Shown: positions 1 to 10,866 of the stretch, one piece after another
Layout of the letters: each line of letters starts with the position of its first letter
Numbering within the stretch: position 1 is the first letter of the stretch
Assembly: GCA_951394045.1 (NCBI GenBank)
Contig: OX596001.1
Location: forward strand, 434,001-498,000
Source: Nitzschia sp. DOCU1
Lineage: Eukaryota > Bacillariophyta > Bacillariophyceae > Bacillariales > Bacillariaceae
Direction of reading: 5' to 3'
DNA: 64,000 nt
Made by a program: the position numbers and the translations under genes
The notes under the pieces: generated by a model
The model's input: only the letters and a program-made list of their open reading frames with translations
Databases searched by the model: none
What the model was told of the DNA's origin: nothing

Positions 1-222
1 TCGGAGAGAACAGAAGCGAAAAGAAAAAGCCAGATGGCTCTCATCTCCACGGCGGCAACGCTACTACTGGAGGAACGAAACAGAGGCGTGTCATCGTCGG
101 GATATCCACTGAGACGATACCGGTCGTAACAGCCTGTCCACTATCACAGATAGAACATTGACTACAAGTAGCCCATACGCAATCGGTGTGAAAATCTACT
201 TGCAAATTCTTCAACACCAAAA

Positions 223-1005
223 ATGAACAAGATACTTTCGGCCCTGCTGGTGTTTCTGCTTCCATCCTTGACCGTTGCATTTGCCCCTGGTCATTCCTTG
301 TCGTTGACTCTCACCAAGGGACAGGGCAGGCGTTCTTCTTCCGTCCAGAAGATGACTGCTTCCTCGCTCGTCGAGCCTACTCAACGAGACGCTAAATACG
401 GCGGCAACATGGCACAGTATTTGGTAGATTTGCACGATTCACAAGCCACCTTTGATTTTTGCGGGGGTATGATGTTTCAACTCGTGCTCAGTGATGCTCT
501 ACGCGAACACTTGTCGAATGTGGCGGCTGGTTACAATGACAACGACAACAAGTCTTCTGGAGGAGGCGTTTCTGTCGCTGGCGCTAGTACCTATCGGATG
601 CATCAATTACCAGGGTACGAGAAATCGGCATCAGTCGACAATCTCGGACTATTTCATGGACGAGAGATTCGGCGTGTACCCTGGGCCAAGGGAGGCATGG
701 GGTTTGTCTTGCATTTGAGTTTGGCCAATGGCGAGGATCCGGAAGGATGGACCCAGCAAGAAATTGCGGGATACGATGGCTGGGGTCACGACGTAGGTCG
801 GGATTGGAGAAAGGGAGATCGACTCGAAAAGGAAGGATTTGCAGACTTTCGAAAAAAGTTTGGACCCGATTCATTCTCATTGAACCATCGATTCTATTTG
901 CACTGGGACATGCTGAACCGTCTTTGGCTGTCGGCAGAAGATGGATGTGAAGGCACGCCTGCCGATGTCAACCCTATCCAAAGCTTTTTCCGAGGACTGA
1001 TGTAA
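223..1005 (+). CDS. Hypothetical protein with plastid-type presequence
   Basis: Single-exon ORF of 260 residues starting at an ATG. Residues 1-20 form a hydrophobic signal peptide ending in 'TVA', followed at once by 'FAPG'. This matches the A-F-x-P step of diatom plastid bipartite presequences, and a Ser/Thr/Arg-rich stretch follows it. The mature part has Trp/Asp/Gly-rich segments ('GYDGWGHDVGRDW', 'HRFYLHWDMLNRLW') and 'GGMMFQLVLSD'. I recognise no domain or catalytic motif, so no function is assigned. Import across the complex plastid envelope is inferred from the presequence. The gene is isolated; its downstream neighbours are sulfotransferase-like sequences on the other strand. Confidence 0.75.
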   Translation: MNKILSALLVFLLPSLTVAFAPGHSLSLTLTKGQGRRSSSVQKMTASSLVEPTQRDAKYGGNMAQYLVDLHDSQATFDFCGGMMFQLVLSDALREHLSNVAAGYNDNDNKSSGGGVSVAGASTYRMHQLPGYEKSASVDNLGLFHGREIRRVPWAKGGMGFVLHLSLANGEDPEGWTQQEIAGYDGWGHDVGRDWRKGDRLEKEGFADFRKKFGPDSFSLNHRFYLHWDMLNRLWLSAEDGCEGTPADVNPIQSFFRGLM

Positions 1006-1433
1006 TACAATCTGCCATTACTCGAAGGCAAGCTTTGCATCCCATGCAGTCAAGAATACAGCCATATTATCGAATCACGGCGATTTCCTAGGCATTATGC
1101 CGTCTTTCCGCCCCCTCTCGAGCGGTCAAGGTAGCCCGTAATTTAGACATCCAAATTCTAGCTGAACTACTACTCGAGCCGACTTGACTCCAGTGTTATT
1201 GATGGGGAGGTGCTGCTTTGTATAAGTGCTACGGCACAGTATTCGTAGAGTGGAACTACTCGCGCTCTACTACTTCAGATGCTACTATGAGAAGAGTACA
1301 GCTGCTGCTGCTGCAGAAAGGGAATTGACATGCTTCTCGTGCTACGTACTACCATTACCTTGGAGAACCTCCTTTTCTCAACTACCCCTCAGCAATAGAT
1401 CGTTTTCACTTCGCATACGTTTGCTAGACCAAA
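1006..1433. other. Intergenic; contains 3' flank of a decayed gene copy
   Basis: No gene seen. From about 1190 the minus strand resembles the sequence downstream of the copy at 3714-4876: shared 'agtagagcgcgagtag' and 'gtagcacttata'. The duplication therefore included 3' flanking DNA. Confidence 0.5.
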
Positions 1434-1735
1434 TGTAGTAATCATTCGTTTGTGAAATATCCAAGATGCGATTGGCAAGTTCGGGATGGTTCCAAATACA
1501 TTCGTTGGATTTGTCGAATAGTTTGATCGGTGGTACGATACACAGTATTCATCTCGATGCATTTGTGCTGTAAGAATTGTGGCATGGCGTCCAACATGGA
1601 TATTAATAGGAATCGGCTTGGAAGCATTTCAGGACGGTATTGAGACTCTTGGTCCATTCCGGGTCAAATCGGCCCTCTAATTGCATAAGACAGTCGTCGA
1701 ATCGTTGGTTAAGTTATTGCTGCTGCCCAAAAACC
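1434..1735 (-). pseudogene. Fragment of sulfotransferase-like gene (3' part of last exon)
   Basis: Minus-strand sequence aligns by eye with the last exon of the copy at 7009-8318. It covers the region from 'DDCL(V/M)Q(V/L)E.RFD' through 'NTV(M/L)KCF', 'QFLQ.K.IE' and 'NRILDI'. The frame shifts between 'NTVLKCF' and 'QFLQ', and no upstream exons are present. It lies only about 50 bases beyond the stop of the intact gene at 1789-3156. It is most like the 'KCFQPIP' subtype (copies at 3714-4876 and 7009-8318). A relic of a tandem copy truncated by recombination is inferred. Confidence 0.8.
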
Positions 1736-1788
1736 AAGTACGACAAGACGATTATTGGATCAGATTCTTCGTCGTCTTGAGCGACTTT

Positions 1789-3156
1789 CTACCTTGCTGC
1801 AAGTCCCAACAAATCATTCTTGCTTCCCATGCATTCGTCGCAAAAACTATAGTAATCATACTTGAGGAGAATTTTGAGCACACGATCCGCCGCCGTTTGA
1901 TTCGTCCATATGCACTCCTTGGTCTTGTTTCGAGGCTCGTTGGTGTCCCGATGAACGTATTCCGTCTCAATTCGTTTGCGTTGCAGATACTGACTCATGT
2001 ATTCCAGATAGGGGTCCATGGGAATGGGATTGAAACATTTCATGGAAACATTAGAAAATTTCAACAATCCCTTGCTGAATCGACTTGTGTATTTCAGACA
2101 TTTTGTTATTTCTTTCTTCAGATCTTTGGCCTTGCAATTGAATTTCTGGTGAAAGTAATTGCATAGTGACATCAGGTGGTCCAAAGGTGTCCGACAGGGA
2201 ACATGTAGTTCCAGGGGCCATATGTTGGAAATGCTGCGCCATCCATTGTACGATTCTTCCAGGGACACATAATCACAATCCTCAAATCCGATTTCCCTGG
2301 ATTGGCAGAAACAATGCATGGAGTCAGGTGAATGAGCAATATCGGTCCGCTTAGACGTTCGACACATGATGCTAGTATTAGGGTGATAACTTACTGCATA
2401 ACAGCGGGCTCCACACGACCGCGACTGAATTTGGGGTACTTGTAAGAAACTAGGTCTGGACCCCCGGCGTGAGCAGGGTCTTTTTGCGTGCTAGCCTGCA
2501 CTCGCTGGTTGTATCTATAGGCATCATAACTGTATCTGATCAACATCATACATTTGCAGACGCATAGGATTGTTTGAGTGGGATAGCTAGCTGCAGTCAC
2601 TCAACACAGACAACAATCGTCCTTACCCCTTGTGGCCGCATACTCGTTCGAAGTGAGCTGCTAGCTCGCCATTGATTTCGGTTCCAACAGTCTTGGCGAT
2701 GTGGACATGTCCAAAGATTTTGTCGTATGGAATGTATCCAGTCGTAGTAGTATTTTCCCCCACAATCGCTTCTTGTATGGGTTGTGGCGGTGGCGGTGGC
2801 GGTCGCCATGGCGACGGTGGTTGTGGTGATTGTTTCCAGGGGTCATATCCAGTTGTCGTGGCACTGGAATTTGTAATATTGCCTGTTTCAACAACGACAG
2901 CAGTTGATGCTGTATGTTTCATGGTGGAAGATTTACTATTGAGGGAGATAGAAATCAATAGCAAAACAATATTAACAGTGAAGGCAACGGCATGGAACAT
3001 TACGCCAGAAAACCGTGGGAGCGATCCCGCTGCCGATGCGCTGCCCTTCTCGCCCGTCTGCCGACACTCCACATTATTAGCTACGTGCTCGGAGGGCAAG
3101 AACTTGGTCGTTTCCTCCTCGTCATCTGGCTGGTAAGGCATGTTCCAATAAGGCAT
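1789..3156 (-). CDS. Type II membrane sulfotransferase-like protein, copy 1
   Basis: Three exons: 3156-2627, 2535-2395 and 2296-1789. Both introns are phase 2 with GT-AG ends, and the spliced product is 392 residues. Order: acidic tail 'DDEEET', membrane helix near residues 50-70, Ser/Thr/Pro-rich stalk with a proline run, 'GYIPYDKIFGHVHIAKTVGTE' core. The loop around K155 resembles the 5'-phosphosulfate loop of PAPS sulfotransferases (HIPKTxGTS). In exon 3 'VPCRTPLDHLMSLCN' resembles the 3'-phosphate motif (RDPxxRxxS), and there is a conserved Cys-rich C-terminus 'YYSFCDECMGS'. A Golgi lumenal sulfotransferase acting on glycans is inferred. Exon 1 is nearly identical to that at 10867, in opposite orientation. 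Substrate unknown. Confidence 0.8.
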
Positions 3157-3243
3157 CTTCTAGAAGCAATGAGGTACAACTGCTACTACATGCTTTGATT
3201 GTCATTTGCTAGCTGCATGTTCCGGAATGGAGCAAGAGGGAAC

Positions 3244-3267
3244 CGCGAAATCTGCTTCCAACGGACG
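3244..3267 (-). promoter_or_regulatory. Shared upstream motif of sulfotransferase-like genes
   Basis: On the minus strand this reads CGTCCGTTGGAAGCAGATTT followed by CGCG. It begins about 110 bases before the ATG at 3156. The same string lies at the same distance before the ATG at 49790, and weaker matches precede the genes at 8650 and 10867. It may be a promoter element or simply conserved 5' UTR. Confidence 0.5.
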
Positions 3268-3713
3268 GTCCTAACGGACTACGCCGAATGAAAATCCAAT
3301 GAACCAATGCGTAGAGGCCATCACACATAGGGTGTCAGACTACATACAGTAATACATATATATCTTGACCATTCGATCGTAGTTCCACCATGTTGACAGA
3401 CAGCAACATTCGATGCTTTTACCTAGCATACTAGCCTTCAGTCTCCTTGATGGTGAGATGTTATATTTTATAAGTGCTACAGCTAGAATAGTCGCTGAGC
3501 GAAAAGCTACTCGCGCTCTACTTCTACGAATACTACTCACTGGCGAAAAGTGTAGTACCTCGGACAGCGGCAGCACTTGCTGGAACAAAAGAAAAGGCAT
3601 ACGCATGCTTCTCGTTTCTAGTACGTATACCGAGACAAAGACCCCCTTCTCCCCTAGCAGTCCTCAACAAATCATTTTCACTCCCCATACATTCCCCACA
3701 CCATCGGTAGTAA

Positions 3714-4876
3714 TCATACGTTTGTAAAAATCTCCAAGATGCGATCCGCAAGGATGGGTCGGCTCCAAATACATTCGTTGGTTTTGTTGCGTGGCTGATT
3801 CGTGATCCGATGCACATAGTTCGTGTCGATGCGCCTGCGTTGTAAGAATTGTGCCATATAGTCCAAATAGCCATTCATAGGGATCGGTTGGAAGCATTTC
3901 AATACCGTATTGGGAATCTTGGTCAATTGTACTTTAAATCGGCTATCAATCAAGACGAGACATTCCTGGATCTGTTGTTTGAGCGTTTGCTTCTTCTTGT
4001 TTTGGCAATCAAAGACGACATGACGTTCGTTACATTGGGACATAAAATGTTCCAGAGGATCTCGACAAGGTACATGAAGTTCTAGAGGTAGGGGCCTAAT
4101 CATTTTCGACACATTTCGCCATTGATGCCAGGAAGCCTCCAGGGAGATGAAATCACAATCTTCCATTCCAATTTCCCTTGCAGTACGAGCAGTAGAAATA
4201 ATATCAATGCTGCATGAGGGTTGTTGTTTCGCCGTCCTCTGCACGGTAGCAAAAAGTTCTTATCACATGACTTGTGGTTTGACCCGACCACGATTGTAGC
4301 CCTCGTAGACTTTGGAAATAACATCCTCTCCAACTACCTCTTCAACATGAGTGGAGTTACTTTGTTCGACACGCTGGTTGTACTGAAAGAAATCATAGCT
4401 ATAGCTGATCGCACACAACGCCCTTGCATCGTGAGAAGACGGACGACGCCGTTCGTTTGAGTGCGTTCCACTTACCCCTTGTGCCCACAGATCCGTTCAA
4501 AATGAGCTGCCAGCTCTCCATTGATTTCAGTTCCGGCAGTCTTGGCCATGTGGACATGACCAAACACCTTGTCGTAGGGAGTGTATCCAAGAATAGTAGC
4601 ATTGATAACATTCCTTCCCACATTCGGTTCTTGCGATGGCTCTACTAGCAATAGTGGTTGTAGCTTTTTGCAAAAGGAAAGTACAAACAAAATATTGAAT
4701 GCCGACGAAGCAATAAGCAGTTGATGAATATAAGAGGGCACAAGTGGGCGCGGACGTTGTGTACTGCGTCGTCGAAGTTCGTCGTCGCCCATGGTATTGC
4801 TATTACCCATGACTACTGCTTTATCATTCCTCAACGCCGGCTGTCGTTGTCTGTCTCGTTGCTGAGAACTCATCAT
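3714..4876 (-). pseudogene. Sulfotransferase-like copy 2, probably inactivated
   Basis: Exons by homology: 4876-4476, 4404 to about 4267, and 4176-3714. The short tail, helix near 'SAFNILFVLSFC', PAPS-like loop 'HVHMAKTAGTE' and 'VPCRDPLEHFMSQCN' are all present. There are two lesions. The second donor, which reads ATGTG|GTACG in the sister at 7009-8318, reads ATGTG|ATAAG here, so the GT is lost. In addition, one extra T in the run before 'ACAAAC' shifts the frame after 'RILEIF', giving a stop at 3714 and losing the conserved C-terminal 'YYRWCGECMGSENDLL', still legible in another frame to about 3665. A rare non-canonical splice or a short functional tail cannot be excluded. Start: the first ATG of the frame is at 4876, with another at 4873. 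Confidence 0.7.
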
Positions 4877-5393
4877 TGTCCACTTTGTGCACAACTTTGC
4901 CGTCGTTTTGTTGCCGACCCAAAAGGAAGAAGCAATGGAATTTGTGAATTTGAAAATTCATTACGTTGTGCGCAAAGTGACATATTCATCATGTCATACA
5001 TACCATATGTACAATAACAGGTATCTTTCTTCTCTATTCGACAGAGTCGAATACCGGCCAGGATCGATCCAAATAGTCGAATATTCTGGACACGACGTTG
5101 GTATCTATTTTTAATCCCCCGTGTCGGCGACAGATCTCAGTTCATTGTTGCGTCTCGATCACAGAATAAGACGGCTACGATGAGTAGTTCCTTCGCATGA
5201 GTATCCCTTAAAGATTTTTTTCAATTCGATGGCAACATCTTTTTGGTGCGGTCGTGCTGTCGTCGACAACCACCAGTGCTGCATCATCGACGTCATAATG
5301 TGACCTTGACTGATTGATTGATTGATTGATTCATTCATTCATTGGTTCATCTTCGTTGTTCCCCCACCAACAAAAAATGAGCTACTAGTATTG
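4877..5393. other. Intergenic
   Basis: No gene recognised. It contains the leader of the minus-strand copy at 3714-4876 and, at the far end, a short TGAT/TCAT microsatellite. Confidence 0.5.
5311..5344. repeat. Tetranucleotide microsatellite
   Basis: Five TGAT units run into TCAT/CATT units. It lies just downstream of the membrane protein gene that ends at 5394. Confidence 0.9.
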
Positions 5394-6713
5394 TTATTGA
5401 ACATAACCGGCAAATAGTTTGGCCGACAGCGGATCCAAACACATTCCCAATCCCACCAACACGGCCAACATGATGAAGAAATTCCAAAATTGTTTCGTCT
5501 TGCCATATCGTATTCCTCGATAGGTTTGTTGGCTTAGCTCTCGAATAAACAACAAACCAACTCCTACTTCCACTGCATCCGTCACCTCTCCAATAAACAA
5601 ATGATACGAGACGGCAATACTGGCCGACAAAAAGGCACAGATGACTTCCAAACCCGCCAAACAGGCAAACAGAAAACTCGCCCAACCCAATTTGGGGGCA
5701 TCTCCCATGGCACGCCCGGCTTGTAACATGTCAGGCGTTAAAAAGATACCCAACATGAAAAAGGCCACAAAGGCATCCATGGTATTGGTAAATTCGGCTT
5801 CACAGGTGAAATTATCATAGGGCATGGCTTCCTCCTCCACACATGTTTGATGAGAAATCATGACGGGTATGACTCCCGATTGAAAATCCCCAATGGCTTC
5901 AGTCGCAAAGAGTCGATAGGCAAAGAGTTGAAACATGATAATCACAGTTCCCACGACGCGTTCCCAAAATCCGGCACGTTTTTGGGGATGATCGGCAAAG
6001 ACGGCCCAAGCATGAGTAGATTCACCATATTCGGGATAATCACTATCCAAGGAAATATGAGCCGTGCCGGCTGCCAGCGATTGCAAATCATTGCGTTGTA
6101 AAAAGACGCGTAGCATCGCGATTTCCGAAGGAGTGAGCGGGTCAATCGAATTATAATTGTTGGATGTTGTTGTTGCTGCTGTAGCGTCATTGAGTAAATC
6201 TTGATAGTAAGCGGCGAGAGGAATATTGGTGGGCGGTGGCTTTTTCTCTCTGTCGTCGTCATCGTCGTCTTGAGTAATGGTGGAGGTGGGTTGACTCAAT
6301 TGGGATTGAATGTAGCCGGTATTGTAATTGTCGTGAACGGGACCTTGTGCTGCCCCCGCCATGCCATATGCGATAGTATTGCTGTTCGCAGTAGTGGTGG
6401 GAGCAGGTGGACGATAAGTCTCATCGCCGCTGGATGCTGTTGGAGCAGGTGGCTGCTGCTGCTGAATCCCCACGTTCATGACGGTAACATTGTCATTTGC
6501 GAGATAGTAATCGTTTGACGTGGCATTGTCCATTCTAGCAAACTTCTTCCCTGTTTGGGGTAGTCGTCCAAGGAAAGAAGAAAAGGAAGGATATGTCGAC
6601 ATTCGACCTGGGGAGGAGAGAGGCTCACCACTGGTTTGGCGTTTGCTTTGCCCAAAAATCTTTGGTGGATGCCAATGAATGGACCGGTCGCGGCCATGCT
6701 CGTTCTGGAACAT
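5394..6713 (-). CDS. Multi-pass membrane protein, unknown family
   Basis: One open frame. The N-terminal half is low-complexity (Gln, Pro, Thr, Asn and a run of six Asp) and likely cytosolic. The conserved-looking part begins at 'PLTPSEIAMLRVFLQRNDLQSLAAGTAH'. About five hydrophobic segments follow: 'VVGTVIIMFQLFAYRLFA', 'MDAFVAFFMLGIFLTPDML', a long pair 'WASFLFACLAGLEVICAFL' and 'ASIAVSYHLFIGEV', and 'FWNFFIMLAVLVGLGMCLD'. A Cys pair and N-glycosylation site ('TCVEEEAMPYDNFTCEAEF') suggest one extracytosolic loop. No transporter or enzyme signature is seen. The start is uncertain: in-frame ATGs at 6713, 6602 and 6533, of which 6533 ('MDNATSN') is the most conservative. It sits between the two arms of the sulfotransferase cluster. 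Confidence 0.75.
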   Translation of the reverse strand: MFQNEHGRDRSIHWHPPKIFGQSKRQTSGEPLSSPGRMSTYPSFSSFLGRLPQTGKKFARMDNATSNDYYLANDNVTVMNVGIQQQQPPAPTASSGDETYRPPAPTTTANSNTIAYGMAGAAQGPVHDNYNTGYIQSQLSQPTSTITQDDDDDDREKKPPPTNIPLAAYYQDLLNDATAATTTSNNYNSIDPLTPSEIAMLRVFLQRNDLQSLAAGTAHISLDSDYPEYGESTHAWAVFADHPQKRAGFWERVVGTVIIMFQLFAYRLFATEAIGDFQSGVIPVMISHQTCVEEEAMPYDNFTCEAEFTNTMDAFVAFFMLGIFLTPDMLQAGRAMGDAPKLGWASFLFACLAGLEVICAFLSASIAVSYHLFIGEVTDAVEVGVGLLFIRELSQQTYRGIRYGKTKQFWNFFIMLAVLVGLGMCLDPLSAKLFAGYVQ

Positions 6714-7008
6714 TTCGTTTTCCTCATGACTGAAGATGGGCCGTCTTGTTTGATACAAGAGTCGACTACACCGACCAAAAGAGGGAATGGCCAAGCATGT
6801 CCAGGAATGAATCGAATGAATCCATCAAATCACGGGCATTTCCCGCCAAAAATAGTGAAATCAGCTTTCAGGAAAACCCGCCGCGATGCATGGTAGCAAC
6901 CAAGAACAAAGGAATGGCATTTACCACTGCGACGACCGACCTCTTCTCTTTGTCCTTATTCACCATTGAGATAGACGACAGACAGCCTTGAGGAATGGTG
7001 GAGCAGTA

Positions 7009-8318
7009 ATGGATGATAGGAATATCATTTGTGATGACGACGAAGAAGAAGTTGACCGGCTGCTTCCATTGTCACCTGGGGAGGACGACGACGACCAAAG
7101 CGGAAGAGCTTTAGGCAATCGCAAAAATCAATCGAGTTTCAATGTGCAATTACCACTGCAGCAACGCAGTATACCACGTCCACGCTGTCTACTGCCATCG
7201 TGTGGTATTCATCGACTGGCCCTTCTTTCCTTGATACTCAATGTCGTCTTGGTGATTGCGATTGGTCGACTTTGGTCGTGGAAACCATCAGTATCACCAC
7301 AAACGTCATCATGGCGACCGCCACCACCACGACCCATGCAGGAAGCGGGAAACGATACTGGGAATACTACATGTTCTGGATACATTCCCTACGACAAGGT
7401 GTTTGGTCATGTCCACATGGCAAAAACTGCCGGAACTGAAATCAATGGAGAGCTGGCAGCTCACTTTGAACGGGTATGTGGGCACAAGGGGTAAGTGGGA
7501 CGCACTCAAACGAACGACGTGGGCCGTCTTCTCACGATACAAGCCCGTCGTGCGCGATCAGCTATAGTTATGATTTCTTTCAGTACAACCAGCGTGTCGA
7601 ACAAAGTGACTCCAATCATGTGAACGAGGTGGGTGGAGTGGATGTTATTTCCGAAGTCTACAATGGTTTCAATCGTGGGCGGGTCAAAGCACAAGTCATG
7701 TGGTACGTTTTTTCTTTGTTCTCTCATGCCGACAAACTACGAAACAACACTCAAGCTATTTCTACACATACTACTAGGGAAATTGGAATGGAAGATTGTG
7801 ATGTCATATCCCTGGAGGCTTCCTGGCAAAAATGGCGAAATATATCGCGGATATGGCCTCTAGAACTTCATGTACCTTGTCGAGATCCTTTGGATCATTT
7901 CATGTCCCAATGTAATGATCGTCGTGTCGTGTTTGATTGCCAAAACAAGAAGCAATCCCTCTACCAACAAATCGATGACTGTCTCGTGCAAGTAGAGGAG
8001 CGATTTGATTTTAAATTGACCAAGATTCCCAATACCGTCATGAAATGCTTTCAACCGATTCCTATAGATGGCTATTTGGACTATATGACACAATTCTTAC
8101 AACGCAAACGCATCGAGACGCAGTATATCCATCGGACCACCAATGAATCACGCGACAAATCCAAGGAATGCATTTGGAACTTTCCTGACCTAGCAAATCG
8201 CATCTTGGAGATTTTACAAACATATGATTACTACCGTTGGTGTGGGGAATGTATGGGGAGTGAAAATGATCTGTTGAGGGGCAGCGGTGCTGGTGAAGAT
8301 GGGGGGCGTCCAGGCTAA
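7009..8318 (+). CDS. Type II membrane sulfotransferase-like protein, copy 3
   Basis: Exons 7009-7490, 7562-7702 and 7778-8318 splice in phase 2 to 387 residues. The tail is very acidic ('DDDEEEVD', 'GEDDDD'). A membrane helix lies at 'LALLSLILNVVLVIAIG', followed by a proline-rich stalk. The PAPS-like loop 'HVHMAKTAGTE' spans residues 134-144 (Lys139). 'CRDPLDHFMSQCN' begins at about residue 242. C-terminal 'YYRWCGECMGSENDLL' is intact. Together with the broken copy at 3714-4876 it forms a subtype marked by 'DCQNKK', 'KCFQPIP' and 'YNQRVEQS'. The usual caveat applies: sulfotransferase activity is inferred from two short motifs and topology. Confidence 0.82.
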
Positions 8319-8649
8319 TGGTAGTACTTGAGAAACGAGAAGCACGCCAATTCCTTTTTTGTCCAGCAAGAGCTCTACTCTTCTCGCTAGTGGAAGTACA
8401 GGCCCGGATATAGTCTAGAGCTAGTAGCAACGCCGGTACGTAACGGTGCCATATAGTAGTCGTCTTACTACGTGACCGCTACGTTAGTCCAACTAGTAGT
8501 CGTTTTTAATCCCGTGCGTGCGGTGAGCGAATGACCGCGCGAAGGTAAGTCGAATAAGTCGCCTTTTAATCCCGTGAGCCATCACTCCGGAACCGTTGGA
8601 AGCAAATATTGAAGTTTCCGAACATGTTCCAATCCTGTCGCGACCACTA
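8319..8649. other. Intergenic between copies 3 and 4
   Basis: No gene. The first 100 bases ('gagaaacgagaagcacgcc', 'tttgtccagcaag') resemble the 3' flank of the inverted copy at 3714-4876. An upstream-motif match lies at 8593-8607. Confidence 0.5.
8593..8607 (+). promoter_or_regulatory. Partial match to shared upstream motif
   Basis: CCGTTGGAAGCAAAT differs by one base from the motif upstream of the genes at 1789-3156 and 49790-51152. It lies 43-57 bases before the ATG at 8650. Confidence 0.4.
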
Positions 8650-9856
8650 ATGACGATCTCCCATATGGTGCAGGGCCACTTTCGTTGTATTCATACATCG
8701 AAAGCTTTGTCAGACAAAATGAGCCACAGGAATTGCTGTATCATCATCGACGAAGAGGCTGAGGGCCTACTTCGTCATGGCAAGGCTGCCACCAACGACG
8801 GCAGTAGCGAACGAAATCGGCACCGAAGTAGTTCCAAGGCGGGACCTATTCGGATTCGTCGAGCCCACCGCTTGTGCATTTCACGTATGATCGTTTTCCC
8901 ATTCTTCACATTCATCGCAATTTTAATAGGACTGATCTTCCTGTATAAGAGCCCCGACTGGTTGAATGATCTGTCATTGGCCGGCAGCGCAAACGAAAGA
9001 TCTTCAAAAGGATATGTTCCATATGACAAGATTTTCGGATATGTACACATGGCCAAGACTGCGGGCACTGAGATGAATGGTGAACTAGCAGCTCATTTTG
9101 AACGAATATGCGGTAACAAAGGGTAAGTCCTCCATGCTTCTGGGCTGTGTACCATCGTTCCGCACAAAAAATAAAGAAACTCAACCGTTCCGTCACAGAT
9201 ACAGCTATGATGCCTTTCAATTCAACCAACGCGTCAAATTAGCAAACAGTACGAATACGAGGAACGTGGGGGCAGGCGACTTGATTTCGTTACAATACCA
9301 AAACTATAACAGAGGAAGGGTGCCCACGAGGATAATGGATGAAATCGGTTTTGAGAATTGCGATGTTGTGTTTTTGGAAGTTGAATGGCAACGATGGAAA
9401 AGCATTTCTTCCGTGTGGCCGCTGGAGCTTCATGTCCCTTGTCGAAATCCCTTGGAACATCTCATGTCGCAATGCAATTTTCTGAGGAAAACATTTCACT
9501 GTGAGGCAGACAATCTCGAGGACGAAGTGACGGGATGTCTGGTGGAAATCAATAATAGATTCCACAAAAACTTGGCGGCGCATTCCAATGCTACCTTGAA
9601 ATGTTTCAATCCCATTCCGATGGACCCTTATTTGGAGTATATGAGTCAATATCTGCAACGCAAACGAATTGAGACGGAATATGTTCATCGCGACACAAAC
9701 CCACCTCGAAACAAGACCAAGGAGTGCATATGGACGAATCAAACGGCGGCGGATCGTGTATTAGAGATTCTTCTTCGCTACGATTACTACAGCTTTTGTG
9801 AGGAATGCATGGGGAGCGAGGATGACCTGTTGGTGGAGAAGGGAGTCTTCCAATAG
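8650..9856 (+). CDS. Type II membrane sulfotransferase-like protein, copy 4 (one intron lost)
   Basis: Exons 8650-9122 and 9199-9856 give 376 residues. The first intron has the family's phase 2 GT-AG form. The second intron, present in every other copy, is missing: the frame reads 'RVPTRIMDEIGFENCD' straight through where relatives splice 'VMR|EIG'. A membrane helix lies at 'MIVFPFFTFIAILIGLIFLY'. The PAPS-like loop 'HMAKTAGTEMNGE' is present. 'CRNPLEHLMSQCN' and 'YYSFCEECMGSEDDLL' are intact. The subtype is 'KCFNPIPMDPYLEYMSQYLQRKR', shared with the copies at 1789, 10867 and 49790. The start could instead be the ATG at 8719. Function is inferred as for the other copies. Confidence 0.8.
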
Positions 9857-10719
9857 AAGTAACAAGCGACACTACTGCACTCTTCTCTACCTAGAGTCAA
9901 GAGTAACAAGAGCGTGAGCACTTTCTTCTCTCAGAATACTACGCCTTTTTTCTCTAGAGTCAAGAGTAACAAGAGCGAGAGTATTTTTTACTCTGCGAAT
10001 ACTGCGACATTCCAAGTAGTGAAAGCAAGGTCTATTCCGCTCGAAATACGCGCAGCAGTCTGCCATCACACTCCCCGGCCCGCCCTTCCCGCCACAGACA
10101 GTACTGTAGCCCGGGAAGCTTTACAATTCGGCGGGACAGTGATCTGTTGACGATGAGGTCGTCAAGGTATATTATAGTATTGCCAGTCCTTGGTGAACGA
10201 GGAAACAACTAAGCACGACGACCTGAAGCAATTCCGTTTCTCCTCTCGTAGACTAGTAGATGGTAGTATCCGTAGGCATAGTCAAAGCAGAGGCGGAACG
10301 AGAGTAGTTTGTGAATGCAGGGCTTGACCGTAGCACTCAAACGGCAAGCCGCACCAGCAGCACCTCTCGTCTATCTTCAGCAACGAGAATGAAGGAGTCC
10401 AACAAGTCGGTTCGACTATGGCAGTCTCAGCTATGAAAGTAAGAGATAAAAATGCAGCGGACGTGGCTAAATTACAAGTTGCATTGACCGTTCGAAAGGG
10501 GCCGGGACGACAAGTTGAAATCTTCTAGAAATACCGATGACCTAGCAGAGAAACCCGAAGGTGAGTCCCATCTGGGAACGAATGAATCGAATCGAACATC
10601 GTTCTCGAGTTCGAGTATAGGTGATACTGTATGTACCCCAACATACCATAAATATTAGTATCCCTGCATGCGTGCGCACCAACGGTTCGATTTTTTCCTT
10701 CGGCGCAGTCGTGTTTGGG
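9857..10719. other. Intergenic, about 0.9 kb
   Basis: No gene recognised. It holds a duplicated 63-base unit at its start and otherwise unremarkable sequence. Confidence 0.5.
9891..10005. repeat. Two-copy tandem repeat, 63-base period
   Basis: The string ctagagtcaagagtaacaag recurs at 9891 and 9954. Similarity then continues through 'agcg.gag.a' and '.ctctg/c.gaatact'. It is in the 3' flank of copy 4. Confidence 0.75.
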
Positions 10720-10738
10720 CCGTTGGGTGGAGATTTCG
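10720..10738 (+). promoter_or_regulatory. Diverged match to shared upstream motif
   Basis: CCGTTGGGTGGAGATTTCG matches CCGTTGGAAGCAGATTTCG at 16 of 19 positions. It lies about 130 bases before the ATG at 10867. Confidence 0.4.
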
Positions 10739-10866
10739 AGGGGAGCACAGCCAGAAAAAATGACTGAAAAGTGAAAGCTCTAGCGAGACATGTACTACTG
10801 TGTATGAACTCTCTACTAGCTGTTGCACATCGACATCATTGCTTTTAGAAGACACCTTGTTGGAAC

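Noticed and set aside
5394..6713. Considered as an ion channel or transporter
   Set aside because: Hydrophobic segments are clear but no pore, substrate or family motif is visible.
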